A stretch of 64,000 nt of DNA from Myxococcales bacterium (GTDB taxonomy: Bacteria; Myxococcota_A; Polyangia; Polyangiales; Polyangiaceae). Both the position numbers and the translations under genes were made by a program. Under the pieces are notes generated by a model. That model did not search any database and had not been told where the DNA came from. It saw only the letters and a program-made list of their open reading frames with translations. The stretch spans positions 44,274-108,273 of the forward strand of contig JAEUKE010000053.1 of NCBI GenBank assembly GCA_016794345.1, given 5' to 3'. Positions 28,267 through 36,868 of this stretch are shown in pieces (position 1 is the stretch's first letter; each line of letters opens with the position of its first letter).

Positions 28267-30543
28267 GTGACATACCGCCGGGCGATGCGAGCGGTCCCGC
28301 GCGCCTTCCCGCTGATCGTCCTCGCCCTCGCGGCGACGGGCTGTGGGTCGTGCCGCGAGGACGCGCCCTCGCCGGGCGCGCAGGCCCCCGCGCCGCGCAG
28401 CCCGGCAGAGGGGGCCGTCGCAGACCGCGAGGTTCGCAAGCTGTTCGACCTCGCGGCGCGCTGTGATCTCGAGCATCGAGGTGTCTTGGTCGACTTCGGG
28501 ACCGCGATGGTCGACGGGCGTGTCTCTGCTCCGGAGGGCACGGACCTCGAGACGGTGGAGCACGACGGCGCGACCTGGTCCGTGATCACCGAGCGATCGA
28601 TCAGCACACGTTTCGTGCAGACGAAGCCTTCGCCCATCCGGCTCTCGGCGCGTTTCCAGCCCGGGGCGGCGAAGAGCATGAGCTTCTACGTCGACGACGT
28701 GTACCTCGGGTCGTCGAAGCTCAAAGGGTCGGACCCGCGCGTCGTCGAGACCCCCGCGACGGAGCTCGCGCTCGATCCGGGGGAGCACACGGTCACCGTG
28801 CGGTTCACACCCGCCAAGCCGAGCGCGCCCTACGGCCACCTCGACTGGCTGTCGATCGGTCACCCGGACGACCTGGCGATCACGTTCGGCGCGCCCACCC
28901 TCGACGACGTGCTCGCGCCGAACGCGGTGCTCGCCAAGGTCCCCCATCGCGCCTTCTCGCTCCTCGCCCCGACCACGGTCCGTTGCCCGGTCCGCGTGCC
29001 GGCAGGAGGACGGCTTCGAACGGCCGTCGGCATGGTCGGCGCCGGAGAGGGCGAGATTGAGATCGCCGTCCGCGTCGACGGTGAGCCGACGGTCGTCCTC
29101 GGCTCGGCCAAGCTCAAGGGCGGTGAAGAGGCGGCGTGGCAAGACCTCGACTTCGGCCTCGACCCGTTCGCGTCGAAGCTCGTCCACTTGGAGCTCCACG
29201 CGAAGACCGGAAGCCGCGACGGGCGCATCCTCTTCGGGGACCCGGAGATCAGCGTGCCGACGGTGGCGCCGGGGCCCGGGCCCGCCGCGCAGGTCGTCAT
29301 CGTCGTCGTGCTCGCGGGGATCGGGCGAGAAGAGCTCCCCGGGTACGCGGACCGGCCGCCGCCCTACTTCGAGCGGCTCCGGAAGCTCGCCGAGCGCGGC
29401 GTCACCTTCAAGGAGCACCGCGCGCCGTCCACGGTCGTCCCCGCGACGGTCGCGACCCTCCTCACCGGGCTCCCGCCCGACGCGCACACGCTGACCGACT
29501 ACGGGGCGCGCCTGCCGTCACGCGTGCCGACGGTCGTGACGGCCGCCCAACACGCCGGATACGAAGTGGGCTGGTTCACGGCCGTCCCCTACTCGACGGC
29601 GGCGTTCGGGCTGGGGCCGCCGGGGCAGGACGTGCTCTCCCCCGTCCAGGGGGACGGCGCCGACGCGCTGGCGCGTGCGGCGACGTGGCTCGAGGCAGCG
29701 CTCCAGAAGAAGCCGGACGGCAAGGTGCTCCTCTTCGTCCACGCGCGAGGCGGACACCCGCCGTGGGTGGTGGACCCCAAGCTCGCCGAGAGCCTCCCGC
29801 CCGAGAACTACACGGGCGACATCAGCCCGCGGCGCGCCGCGCAGCAGCTGGCCTCGATCCGCGGCCGTCGCAAGCTCCACCAGCTCCCGGAGACCGATCA
29901 GACGAGGTTGGCCGCGCTCTACCAGCTCGCGCTCGCCCAGCAAGACCGGTCGCTCGGCGCGATCGTCGACGTGCTCGACGAGCTGAACGTCGCAGACCGG
30001 ACGCTCGTCGTCGTCACCAGCGACGGCTCGAGCGGGCTCGGCCAGCTCTTCACGCAGACGCCCCCGCTCGACGATCGGACGCTCGCGTTGCCCCTCTACG
30101 TCGTGTTCCCCGGCGGTGCGCACGCCGGACAGGAGATGTCGCAAACGACGGAGGTCGTTGACGTCGCGAGGACGCTCTCGGACGCGATGCGGCTCGCTCC
30201 GGCGCGAGGTGGCTTCGGTCGGGAGCTCGCGCACGTCGCGGCTGGTCGCGCGTTCGCCGACGACGAGCCGCTCGTCGCGAGGGAAGGGGACGCGACCTCG
30301 ACGCGGTGGGGAAGCTGGGTGCTCGTCCGCAACGAACGCGGTGGCACGCGCCTCTGCGAGCTCGTGCTCGATCCGACGTGCTCGTTCGACAGGCGGCCGC
30401 AGGCGCCGCTGACCGCCGCCGCCCTCGAGCGCGCGCTCGCCGCTCACGAGCGCCGGACGGAGGCGCTGGCCGTGCAGCACGAGCCGGCCACGATCGACGA
30501 CGATACGCTCGCGGCGCTCCGCGTGTGGGGCGCGATGGATTGA
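28267..30543 (+). CDS. Sulfatase/alkaline-phosphatase-fold lipoprotein, probable pseudoenzyme
   Basis: 758 residues from GTG 28267; ATG 28285 is the better-looking alternative because it begins the signal MRAVPRAFPLIVLALAATGC. The lipidated Cys is followed by about 300 residues of unrecognised beta-rich sequence with duplicated elements, then a sulfatase-type domain from about residue 340: VVVLAGIGREELPGY, RGVTFKEHRAPSTVVPATVATLLTG, and VVTSDGSSGLG near 583. The first metal Asp (usual D in LDTLR-like), the nucleophile two residues before the conserved Pro, and the His of SDHG are all missing, so hydrolase activity is unlikely. It starts 20 bp after the receiver gene. Confidence 0.8.
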   Translation: MTYRRAMRAVPRAFPLIVLALAATGCGSCREDAPSPGAQAPAPRSPAEGAVADREVRKLFDLAARCDLEHRGVLVDFGTAMVDGRVSAPEGTDLETVEHDGATWSVITERSISTRFVQTKPSPIRLSARFQPGAAKSMSFYVDDVYLGSSKLKGSDPRVVETPATELALDPGEHTVTVRFTPAKPSAPYGHLDWLSIGHPDDLAITFGAPTLDDVLAPNAVLAKVPHRAFSLLAPTTVRCPVRVPAGGRLRTAVGMVGAGEGEIEIAVRVDGEPTVVLGSAKLKGGEEAAWQDLDFGLDPFASKLVHLELHAKTGSRDGRILFGDPEISVPTVAPGPGPAAQVVIVVVLAGIGREELPGYADRPPPYFERLRKLAERGVTFKEHRAPSTVVPATVATLLTGLPPDAHTLTDYGARLPSRVPTVVTAAQHAGYEVGWFTAVPYSTAAFGLGPPGQDVLSPVQGDGADALARAATWLEAALQKKPDGKVLLFVHARGGHPPWVVDPKLAESLPPENYTGDISPRRAAQQLASIRGRRKLHQLPETDQTRLAALYQLALAQQDRSLGAIVDVLDELNVADRTLVVVTSDGSSGLGQLFTQTPPLDDRTLALPLYVVFPGGAHAGQEMSQTTEVVDVARTLSDAMRLAPARGGFGRELAHVAAGRAFADDEPLVAREGDATSTRWGSWVLVRNERGGTRLCELVLDPTCSFDRRPQAPLTAAALERALAAHERRTEALAVQHEPATIDDDTLAALRVWGAMD

Positions 30544-30555
30544 GGGCGGCGCGCC

Positions 30556-31080
30556 CTAATCGCAGTTGTCGCAGCGACCCTTGATCTGCACTTCGTAGCG
30601 GCGCCGCTGGATGGCCTTGGGTGTGCCGCGGGCGGCGACGACCTGAACCGCGCTGCCCGGCAGGCAGACGACGTCACCGCAGGCGTCGCACAGGAAATGC
30701 GGGTGCACGCTCGTGTCCTCCGGCTGTCTGCCAGCGTGGTCGTGGGCCGGCTCACCGCGCTTGAGCTCGAAGCGCCACGTGTGATCGCCGAGGTCGGTCC
30801 GGCGGAGCAGGCCCGCCGAGGTGAGCGCCATGAGGTTGCGGTAGACGGTCGCGCGGTCCCAGCCCTCCGCCGCGAGATCGGCCGCGACCTCGCCGTGGCT
30901 GACCGGCCCGGTGGCGCCGTTCAGGCTCCGGAGGACGGCGAGGCGAGGCGCCGTGGCGCGCAGCCCGGCGTCACGTAGTGCCTGCCGCAGGAGCTCCGCG
31001 GGCGCAGCGCTCCTCACGGCCGCCACCTCCGCCTCGGAGGTGGGCCCACGAGCGACACGGGCGGCGGCACGCGAGACCAT
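30556..31080 (-). CDS. Fur family metalloregulator
   Basis: 174 residues. N-terminal winged helix with LRATAPRLAVLRSL, VSHGEVAADL and WDRATVYRNLMALTSAGLL (recognition helix), then the dimerisation/metal domain with HPHFLCDACGDVVCLP and a C-terminal CDNC, which make two CxxC structural zinc pairs. Members sense iron, zinc, manganese or peroxide. The sequence has long His-containing loop PAHDHAGRQPEDTSVHPH, but I cannot tell which metal. It converges on the sulfatase-like gene 12 bp away; no obvious metal transporter adjoins, so its regulon lies elsewhere. Confidence 0.93.
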   Translation of the reverse strand: MVSRAAARVARGPTSEAEVAAVRSAAPAELLRQALRDAGLRATAPRLAVLRSLNGATGPVSHGEVAADLAAEGWDRATVYRNLMALTSAGLLRRTDLGDHTWRFELKRGEPAHDHAGRQPEDTSVHPHFLCDACGDVVCLPGSAVQVVAARGTPKAIQRRRYEVQIKGRCDNCD

Positions 31081-31157
31081 CGGAGCTAGGCTCTGACGAT
31101 ACCACGCGCCGGCCCGGTCTCAAGGCTGCGCAGCGGGAAGCGAGCGAACGTCGAGGC

Positions 31158-31493
31158 TCAGAAGAACTCGCCGAGGTCGCAGTCGTCGTCGCAGCAGTCG
31201 ACGAGATCGTCGAGCTCGTCGTCGCAGTCACCGACCTCGACGACGTAGTTGTCGTCGTCTTCACACTTGGCGTTGTCGAGCAAACACGCCGTGAAGTCGT
31301 TCAGCTCGGCCGAGCACTCGGCCTTGCCGACGTCATCCTCGAGCTCGTCGGCCGCCTCGTTGCAGTCCTCCACTTCCTTGTCGCTGCACCCCTCGCAGTC
31401 GCAGATCTCGGTGCAGAGCTGGTTGGCGCCGCCTCCACAGCTGACGACGGGGACGAGGAGTAAGGCGAGGGCACAGGCAAGCACACGGCGCAT
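31158..31493 (-). CDS. Small acidic Cys-rich lipoprotein
   Basis: 111 residues. ATG 31493 was chosen since it starts a lipoprotein signal, MRRVLACALALLLVPVVSC with lipobox VVSC at residue 19; the open frame continues upstream without one. The mature protein has about a dozen cysteines in a very acidic background (CTEICDCEGCSDKEVEDC, DDLVDCCDDDCDLGEFF). Secreted Cys-pair-rich proteins like this occur in several copies in the window and look like a lineage-typical lipoprotein type; no function is known. Confidence 0.75.
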   Translation of the reverse strand: MRRVLACALALLLVPVVSCGGGANQLCTEICDCEGCSDKEVEDCNEAADELEDDVGKAECSAELNDFTACLLDNAKCEDDDNYVVEVGDCDDELDDLVDCCDDDCDLGEFF

Positions 31494-31642
31494 AACGAGT
31501 CCTTTCGGGATGTCGTCGAAGACAAGGGAACTATAGGAGGCCCAAGCTCCGGAGGACAACCCTCATACAACCCCGCCCACTGTGCGCGGGCGACGTGGCG
31601 CACCGATGCCCCGGTCGCCGGATGCCCACAAAAGAGACCACC

Positions 31643-32779
31643 ATGACGGGCCGGTCGGAGGGGCTTAGGGTAGCGGCCGTGATCGTCCGAGCCTCTTCGC
31701 CTCTCCTGTCGCGCGCCGCGGGCGCGGCGGCAATCATGACGGTTCTGCTAGGAATTTCGTGCGCGGATGACGACGGCTCGAGCGCCGGGACCGGTGCGGG
31801 AGCGGGCGGGAGCGGCACAAACGTCACGTCGAGCACGGGAGGCCCCAGCAGCTCGACGGGCGGCCTCCCGGTGTGTGGCTGTTTGCTCGGCGATGGCCCG
31901 TATTGCGCCGGGCGGCTCGCCGCGGAAGCGGCGGAGCACGGATGCGACGCGCCGATCCTGGCTGGGCACGAGAGCGATCTCCTGAAATGCGAAGCCGACG
32001 TCTGGTCGGTCCTGACGGACTGCGCCGCCGCCTGCGGCTACGACGGCACGTCCGAAGAGCTGAACGACGCCTGCGAGCTCCCCGAGTGCGAGTGTTTCGT
32101 GCAGGTCGCCTGGTGCGGGTCGGGCGCCAAGAAGAAGGCGAACGAGATGGGGTGCCGGATCCCGCTCTTGCCCGAGCACGACGGCGACATCCTCTACTGC
32201 CCGGGAGGACAGTGGGACGTCAAACAAAGTTGCGAGCTCGGCTGCGTGGAGGCGCCCGAGGGTACACCCGACTACTGCAAGTCGGACTCGGAGTACCGGA
32301 TGCCCTTCGCGTGCGACGTGACAAAGACGTGCACGAGCGGCAACCACACGAGCAACCACGACGGGAAAGACGAATACGCGTACGACTTCGGCACCCCGGT
32401 CGGGACCAGCGTCCGCGCGATGCGCGCGGGCACCGTGCTTCGCGTGCGCAACGTCTCGGCGCCGGGGAGCTCCTGCTACGACGGCGGCGGATCGGCCTGC
32501 GCGAACTTCGCCAACACCGTCGAGGTGAAACACTCGGACGGGACGGTCGCGCTCTACATGCACCTCTCCGAAGGGACCGTCTCGGCCGGCGACCCGGTGG
32601 CTCAGGGCGACGAGCTCGGAGAGTCGGGAAATAGCGGCTGGTCCACGGGGCCACACCTGCACGTGCAGGTCCAGGACGACTGCGGCATCTGGTGGTGCCA
32701 GTCGATCCCGTTCAAGTTCGAGGAGGACGCGACGGTCTCGAGCGGCACCGCGGTCACCTCGCAGAACGACTGCCCCTGA
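31643..32779 (+). CDS. M23 family metallopeptidase lipoprotein
   Basis: 378 residues from ATG 31643 (a GTG 16 codons upstream is also open). A long N-terminus leads to a hydrophobic segment and Cys (TVLLGISC, about 33-41), then a Gly/Ser/Thr linker and a Cys-rich domain with two similar repeats (PVCGCLLGDGPYCAGR and PECECFVQVAWCGSG). The peptidase domain starts near 235: NHDGKDEYAYDFGTPVG gives the zinc His and Asp, and GPHLHVQV near 338 the H-x-H pair. M23 enzymes cleave peptidoglycan cross-bridges or glycyl bonds. The intact zinc site suggests an active enzyme on the cell surface or in the periplasm. Confidence 0.88.
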   Translation: MTGRSEGLRVAAVIVRASSPLLSRAAGAAAIMTVLLGISCADDDGSSAGTGAGAGGSGTNVTSSTGGPSSSTGGLPVCGCLLGDGPYCAGRLAAEAAEHGCDAPILAGHESDLLKCEADVWSVLTDCAAACGYDGTSEELNDACELPECECFVQVAWCGSGAKKKANEMGCRIPLLPEHDGDILYCPGGQWDVKQSCELGCVEAPEGTPDYCKSDSEYRMPFACDVTKTCTSGNHTSNHDGKDEYAYDFGTPVGTSVRAMRAGTVLRVRNVSAPGSSCYDGGGSACANFANTVEVKHSDGTVALYMHLSEGTVSAGDPVAQGDELGESGNSGWSTGPHLHVQVQDDCGIWWCQSIPFKFEEDATVSSGTAVTSQNDCP

Positions 32780-32805
32780 CCGCGGCGCTCCCCAGACGGC
32801 GGGGG

Positions 32806-33249
32806 TCAGCCGCTCGCGCCGCCGCCCGCGCCGCCGCCGCCCATCCCGCTGGTCGGCGGCTCACACGCGTGGAACTGCGATCCGATGAGCTGGATCAAGA
32901 GGCACTGGCGGTTGCCGGGGCACGCGTGCGCGGGGTCGGCCGGGTCGCAGTACTCCGTGCACGAGCCCTGGCTCTGCGCTTGGAGCTGCAAGCAGACGAG
33001 GTCCTGCGCGCAGGTCGGCGTCCCCGCGATGTTCTGGCACGACGCGCCGACCGCGCCGGGACCGGCGTTCAGACACGAGAAGCTCTGCTGGTCCTGGCTC
33101 ACCCAGCAGGTCTGACCGTCAGGGCACGACCAAGGGTCGTCGATGCAGCTCGGGGTGCCGCCGCCTCCTCCGCCGGTTCCCGTGGGCTCGTCGTCGCCAC
33201 AACCGAAGAGGGAGAGGGCCGACAGGCAACAAGCGAGGGCGAGCTTCAT
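32806..33249 (-). CDS. Hypothetical lipoprotein with EGF-like cysteine spacing
   Basis: 147 residues. ATG 33249 gives the signal MKLALACCLSALSLFGC with lipobox LFGC. A Gly/Thr linker follows, then about twelve cysteines spaced as in short secreted repeats (PSCIDDPWSCPDGQTCWV, TCAQDLVCLQLQ, CTEYCDPADPAHACPGNRQC), ending in a low-complexity Gly/Ala tail. This resembles the many Cys-rich lipoproteins of myxobacteria. It converges on the M23 gene; no further function can be stated. Confidence 0.75.
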   Translation of the reverse strand: MKLALACCLSALSLFGCGDDEPTGTGGGGGGTPSCIDDPWSCPDGQTCWVSQDQQSFSCLNAGPGAVGASCQNIAGTPTCAQDLVCLQLQAQSQGSCTEYCDPADPAHACPGNRQCLLIQLIGSQFHACEPPTSGMGGGGAGGGASG

Positions 33250-33326
33250 GGCCGAAGCTCTACCCCGTCTGAGCCGGCGCACAAGCCCCGAGCAGGAAAG
33301 CCGTGCACCCTCCCGCTTCGTCCCGG

Positions 33327-36131
33327 TCAAGGGGCGTGGCCGCGGGCGACGAGCGCCAGGAGGTCGTCCGCCGAGAGCGCGGGCGTGCCGTCTTCACCGG
33401 CCACGACCCCCTCCGCCAGGGCCCGCTTCTCCGAATGCAGCGCGAGCATCTGCTCCTCGATCGTCCCGACCGAGACGAGCCGGTAGACCGTCACCGCCCG
33501 CGTCTGACCGGGTCGATGCGCCCTGTCGCTCGCCTGATCCTCGACGGCCGGGTTCCACCAAGGGTCGAGGTGAATCACGTTCGACGCGGCGGTCAGGTTG
33601 ATGCCGAAGCCGGCCGCCTGGAGCGAGATGAGGAAAAAGGAGGCCTCTCCGCCCTGGAAATCACGAACAAGCGCCGCGCGCTTCTTCTCCGGCGTCTGCC
33701 CGTCGAGGTAGAGACAGGAGCGCCCTCGCTCCTCGAGCGCGCGCCGCACGATCTGGAGGTGCGACGTGAACTGGCTGAAGACGAGCGCGCGTTGCCCTTC
33801 GGCCGCGAGCTCGTCGGTGAGCGCCAGAAGCCGCGCGAGCTTGGAGGACGCGACGTCGGAGCGGGGATCGTAGAGCCGCGGATGGGACGCGAGCAGCCGG
33901 AGCCGCGTGAGCGCGGCCAGGACCTCGACCCGGCGCTCCTGCTCCCGGAGCTTGTCTCGGCGCGTGTGGAGATCCGAGAGCGCCGCCAGGCGAGCGTCTT
34001 CGTAGAGCTGCCACTCGGGGTTCGAGAGCACGACCGGCACGCGAACGTCGGTGCGCGGAGGCAGGTCGGGCTCGACCTCGGCCTTCGTTCGGCGGAGCAA
34101 GAAGGGTCGGATCACGTTCCCGAGCGCGCGTCGCGCCTCGGGATCGCCAACCTTCTCGATGGGCGCCGCATAGCGGCGCCTGAACGCTCCCCAGCTCCCG
34201 AAGAGCGCCGGGAAGACCACGGCGAACACGCTCCAGAGCTCGCCCAGGTGGTTCTCCATGGGTGTGCCGGTGAGGGCGATCTTGAGCGGGGCCGTGATGG
34301 TTCGCGCGGCGCGTGTGCGGTTCGCCATCGCGTTTTTCAGCCAATGCGCCTCGTCGAACACGATCGTCGCGAAGCCTGCCGAGGAGAGCCGCGCGTGCTC
34401 GCGGCCCAAGAGCCCGTAGCCGACGACGAGCACGTCCGAAGGCCCGAGCGCGCGGATCGCCTCCGCTCGATCTTCCACCTGCGAGAGGCGCACGACGCGC
34501 AGCGACGGCGCGAAGCGCTGCGCTTCGTCCAGCCAGTTGAACGCGACCGACTTCGGCGCGACGACGAGCGCCGGACCGAGCTTCTTTCGGTGGAGCAAGA
34601 GCGCCAACGCCTGCACGGTCTTTCCGAGGCCCATGTCGTCCGCCAGGACGCCGCCGGTCCCGGTCTCGGCGAGGTGGCAGAGCCATCGAAAGCCCGCGAG
34701 CTGGTAGGGCCGCAGCGCGGCTTCCAGCCCGGGCGGCGGCTCGACGGTCGCGGGCGACGACCGCAGGCGGTTCGCGAGCGCGCGCCACCCGTCGTCCGCC
34801 GAGAGCGACGCGCCCGCCTCCAGGAGCGCCAACACCGACGCCATGGCCGACGGCCCGGCCTCCACGCCGCGGTGGGTCGTGTGGGTGTGATCGAGCAGCG
34901 CCCGAAGCCGCTCGCGCAACGTCTCGGAGAGCTCGACGAAGTCGCCCGGCAGCACCTCCACGAACCGCTGATACCGCCTGGTCGCGTCGAGCAGCCGCGC
35001 CAGCTCGACCCGCTCGCCCTCGACCGAGAGGCTCCCGAGCATGCCGAACCAATCGCGCCTCCGCTCCACGGTGACACGCAGCGCGCGCGGCCCTGCCACG
35101 CCCAGACTTCGCAATGGTCGTCCTACCCACTCGAGATCGGGTGGAGCATCCATTCGATTGACCGCTTCGAGCAGGCCGAGCGCCCCTTGGGCGTCGGGGA
35201 ACACCCATTGAAAGGGAACCTCCTGGGGCTCGGCCGAGGTGAGGGGAAGCTCCGCCGCGAAGGCGCGGGCAGCGTCCTCCTCGCCCTTCAGATCGCGGAC
35301 GGCGTGGAGGGCCTCCTCACCCTCGCGCACGTGGATGTCGCGTGGTCCGCGCCCCGGCACGTGTGCGGGCGCACCGGGGAGCGCTCGGATCCGAAGCTCG
35401 ACGATCACCGATCCGCCGGGCTCGACCTCGAAGCGGAGGACCGGCTTCATCTGCGATGGCGCGGCGCGCCCCATGATGCTGCGGGGCATCGCGACCGGAA
35501 ACCGCTGCGCCCATTTCGCGAGCAGACCGATGAGGGATTGGTGGCTCTCCGGCGGAAAGAGGCCGCCCTCGCGGCGGAGCACGTCGAGCGCAGACCGGAC
35601 CTCCGCCTGGATGTCGAGGAGGGTCAGGCGCTGGCCGTCCCAGAGGAAGACGGGCGTCTCCCCGCCTCGTCGGAGCCTGTCGATCAGGTGATCGGGGAGC
35701 GCGGCGCCGTCCACCCCCGCCGTCACGCGCACGGTTCCGAGCCTGTCCTCGGCGACGAGGCCGACCGTCGCGCGCTCCACGCGCACGGCGCGCTCGGGCG
35801 CCTCGGCGAGTGTCACGTTCGGCAGATCCACGAGCGCCTCGAGGAGCGCGCGGCTCGCGTACGCCTCGCGCTCGGAGAGGAGGCTCGCGACGCGCATGTC
35901 CTCCGGCGAGAGCTTCGGCCCGTGGACGCCGATGAGCCCCCTGCGGGGCAGCGCCTTGCCCGCGCCGGGCTTGCCCTTCTTGTCGAGCTTGTGAACCCAC
36001 GCTGAGACTTCCACGCCGTAATCGGGCTCGACGTGCAGCCGCCAGCGAACCAAGAAGCCGGCCTGCTGCGCGGGGCTCTGCGCGAGCGCGGCATCCAGTT
36101 GCTCCAGGGCGCGCTCCCAGCCCTCCGTCAT
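33327..36131 (-). CDS. SNF2-family DEAD/DEAH helicase-like ATPase
   Basis: 934 residues. The N-terminal 430 residues are unassigned and carry short beta-like repeats. The SNF2 motor follows: LADDMGLGKTVQALALL near residue 497, DEAH box VFDEAHWLKN near 594, ALTGTPMENHLGELW, then the helicase C lobe with VFSQFTSHLQIVRRAL, LYLDGQTPEKKR and NLTAASNVIHLDPWWNPAVEDQASDRAHRPGQTR (blocks LTAASNVIHLDPWWN and DRAHRPGQT). Bacterial SNF2 proteins translocate on duplex DNA and remodel protein-DNA complexes or RNA polymerase, or act in phage defence; nothing adjacent points to defence. Its start directly abuts the NUDIX gene stop. Confidence 0.93.
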   Translation of the reverse strand: MTEGWERALEQLDAALAQSPAQQAGFLVRWRLHVEPDYGVEVSAWVHKLDKKGKPGAGKALPRRGLIGVHGPKLSPEDMRVASLLSEREAYASRALLEALVDLPNVTLAEAPERAVRVERATVGLVAEDRLGTVRVTAGVDGAALPDHLIDRLRRGGETPVFLWDGQRLTLLDIQAEVRSALDVLRREGGLFPPESHQSLIGLLAKWAQRFPVAMPRSIMGRAAPSQMKPVLRFEVEPGGSVIVELRIRALPGAPAHVPGRGPRDIHVREGEEALHAVRDLKGEEDAARAFAAELPLTSAEPQEVPFQWVFPDAQGALGLLEAVNRMDAPPDLEWVGRPLRSLGVAGPRALRVTVERRRDWFGMLGSLSVEGERVELARLLDATRRYQRFVEVLPGDFVELSETLRERLRALLDHTHTTHRGVEAGPSAMASVLALLEAGASLSADDGWRALANRLRSSPATVEPPPGLEAALRPYQLAGFRWLCHLAETGTGGVLADDMGLGKTVQALALLLHRKKLGPALVVAPKSVAFNWLDEAQRFAPSLRVVRLSQVEDRAEAIRALGPSDVLVVGYGLLGREHARLSSAGFATIVFDEAHWLKNAMANRTRAARTITAPLKIALTGTPMENHLGELWSVFAVVFPALFGSWGAFRRRYAAPIEKVGDPEARRALGNVIRPFLLRRTKAEVEPDLPPRTDVRVPVVLSNPEWQLYEDARLAALSDLHTRRDKLREQERRVEVLAALTRLRLLASHPRLYDPRSDVASSKLARLLALTDELAAEGQRALVFSQFTSHLQIVRRALEERGRSCLYLDGQTPEKKRAALVRDFQGGEASFFLISLQAAGFGINLTAASNVIHLDPWWNPAVEDQASDRAHRPGQTRAVTVYRLVSVGTIEEQMLALHSEKRALAEGVVAGEDGTPALSADDLLALVARGHAP

Positions 36132-36545
36132 TCAGCCTCCAAGGACGCGCCGCACCAGCTGCTTCACGTTCTCGGGACAGGAGATGGTGTCGGCGCTCGT
36201 GACCCACTCGAGCTCGCCGAACTCGTCGTTCGGCACCACGGCGCGGCTCGGCACGTCCGCGATGAAGCAGAAGTTCATGTGCAGCCCTTTGGCGCCGGCG
36301 GGGTGCTCCTCGTAGGCCACGAGGCCGAGCGGCGCACCGTCGATGTCGCTCGTCCGCGGGAAGCTACCGGAGAGACCGGTCTCCTCGAAGAGCTCGCGCC
36401 GAGCGGCCTCCAGCGGCGTCTCGCCAGCCTCGATCTCGCCGCCCACCGGGAGCCACGTCGCGAGCCGCTTGTGTTTCACCAGGAGGACGGCGCCCTCGTG
36501 GCGCGCGAAGATCGAGACCGAAAAGGCGCGTCGGCCGGCTGTCAT
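36132..36545 (-). CDS. NUDIX hydrolase
   Basis: 137 residues. A complete Nudix box at about residues 35-57: GGEIEAGETPLEAARRELFEETG, matching G-x5-E-x7-REUxEExGU at every fixed position (blocks GEIEAGETP and RRELFEETG). The N-terminal SVSIFARHEGAVLLVKHKRL strand pair is also typical. It hydrolyses a nucleoside diphosphate linked to some group X; the specific substrate cannot be read. It ends exactly where the SNF2 start lies, so the two are co-transcribed, NUDIX first. The gene has the same orientation as the kinase-fusion gene 323 bp upstream. Confidence 0.9.
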   Translation of the reverse strand: MTAGRRAFSVSIFARHEGAVLLVKHKRLATWLPVGGEIEAGETPLEAARRELFEETGLSGSFPRTSDIDGAPLGLVAYEEHPAGAKGLHMNFCFIADVPSRAVVPNDEFGELEWVTSADTISCPENVKQLVRRVLGG

Positions 36546-36868
36546 GACGCAGACGGTAGCCTCTTCCGCGAGGTCCTGCGAGCCCGTGGAAGAGCCGCCG
36601 TCCTCGCGCGCTCAGGGCGCGAGCCGGCCCTCGCCTTTCAAGATGACGGCGGTGTCATGTCCGAGGCCGGTGAAGCTGGCCGGGCTGGCCCGGTGCCCCA
36701 GCGTCAGGCTTGCCGCCACGCGCGCGACGTTGCCCCGAACCGAGATCCGAGCCCGACCGCTGCCGAGCCAGTATTCGTGGATGATCTGGGCGTGCCGTGG
36801 CTGCTTGCGGGCGCCGAGCGGTCGCGCCGCTCGAAGGGGGCTCGGCGTGTCCGCCGCGGCTACACCCG
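36546..36868 (-). other. 323 bp gap with a start-less open frame, possible gene remnant
   Basis: No complete gene is visible. On the - strand an open frame ending at 36612 crosses into the 3' end of the kinase gene in another frame; its last 85 codons use G or C at almost every third base and contain plausible protein (AQIIHEYWLGSGRARIS, VARVAASLTLGHRASP). It has no ATG and no good GTG in a suitable place. It may be the remnant of a gene tail, or the original C-terminus of the kinase read through a frameshift. The gap also must hold the promoter of the NUDIX-SNF2 pair. Confidence 0.3.

Noticed and set aside
33327..36131. SNF2 gene as part of a phage-defence island
   Set aside because: Neighbours are lipoproteins, a NUDIX hydrolase and a kinase; no nuclease, methylase or other defence gene is adjacent.
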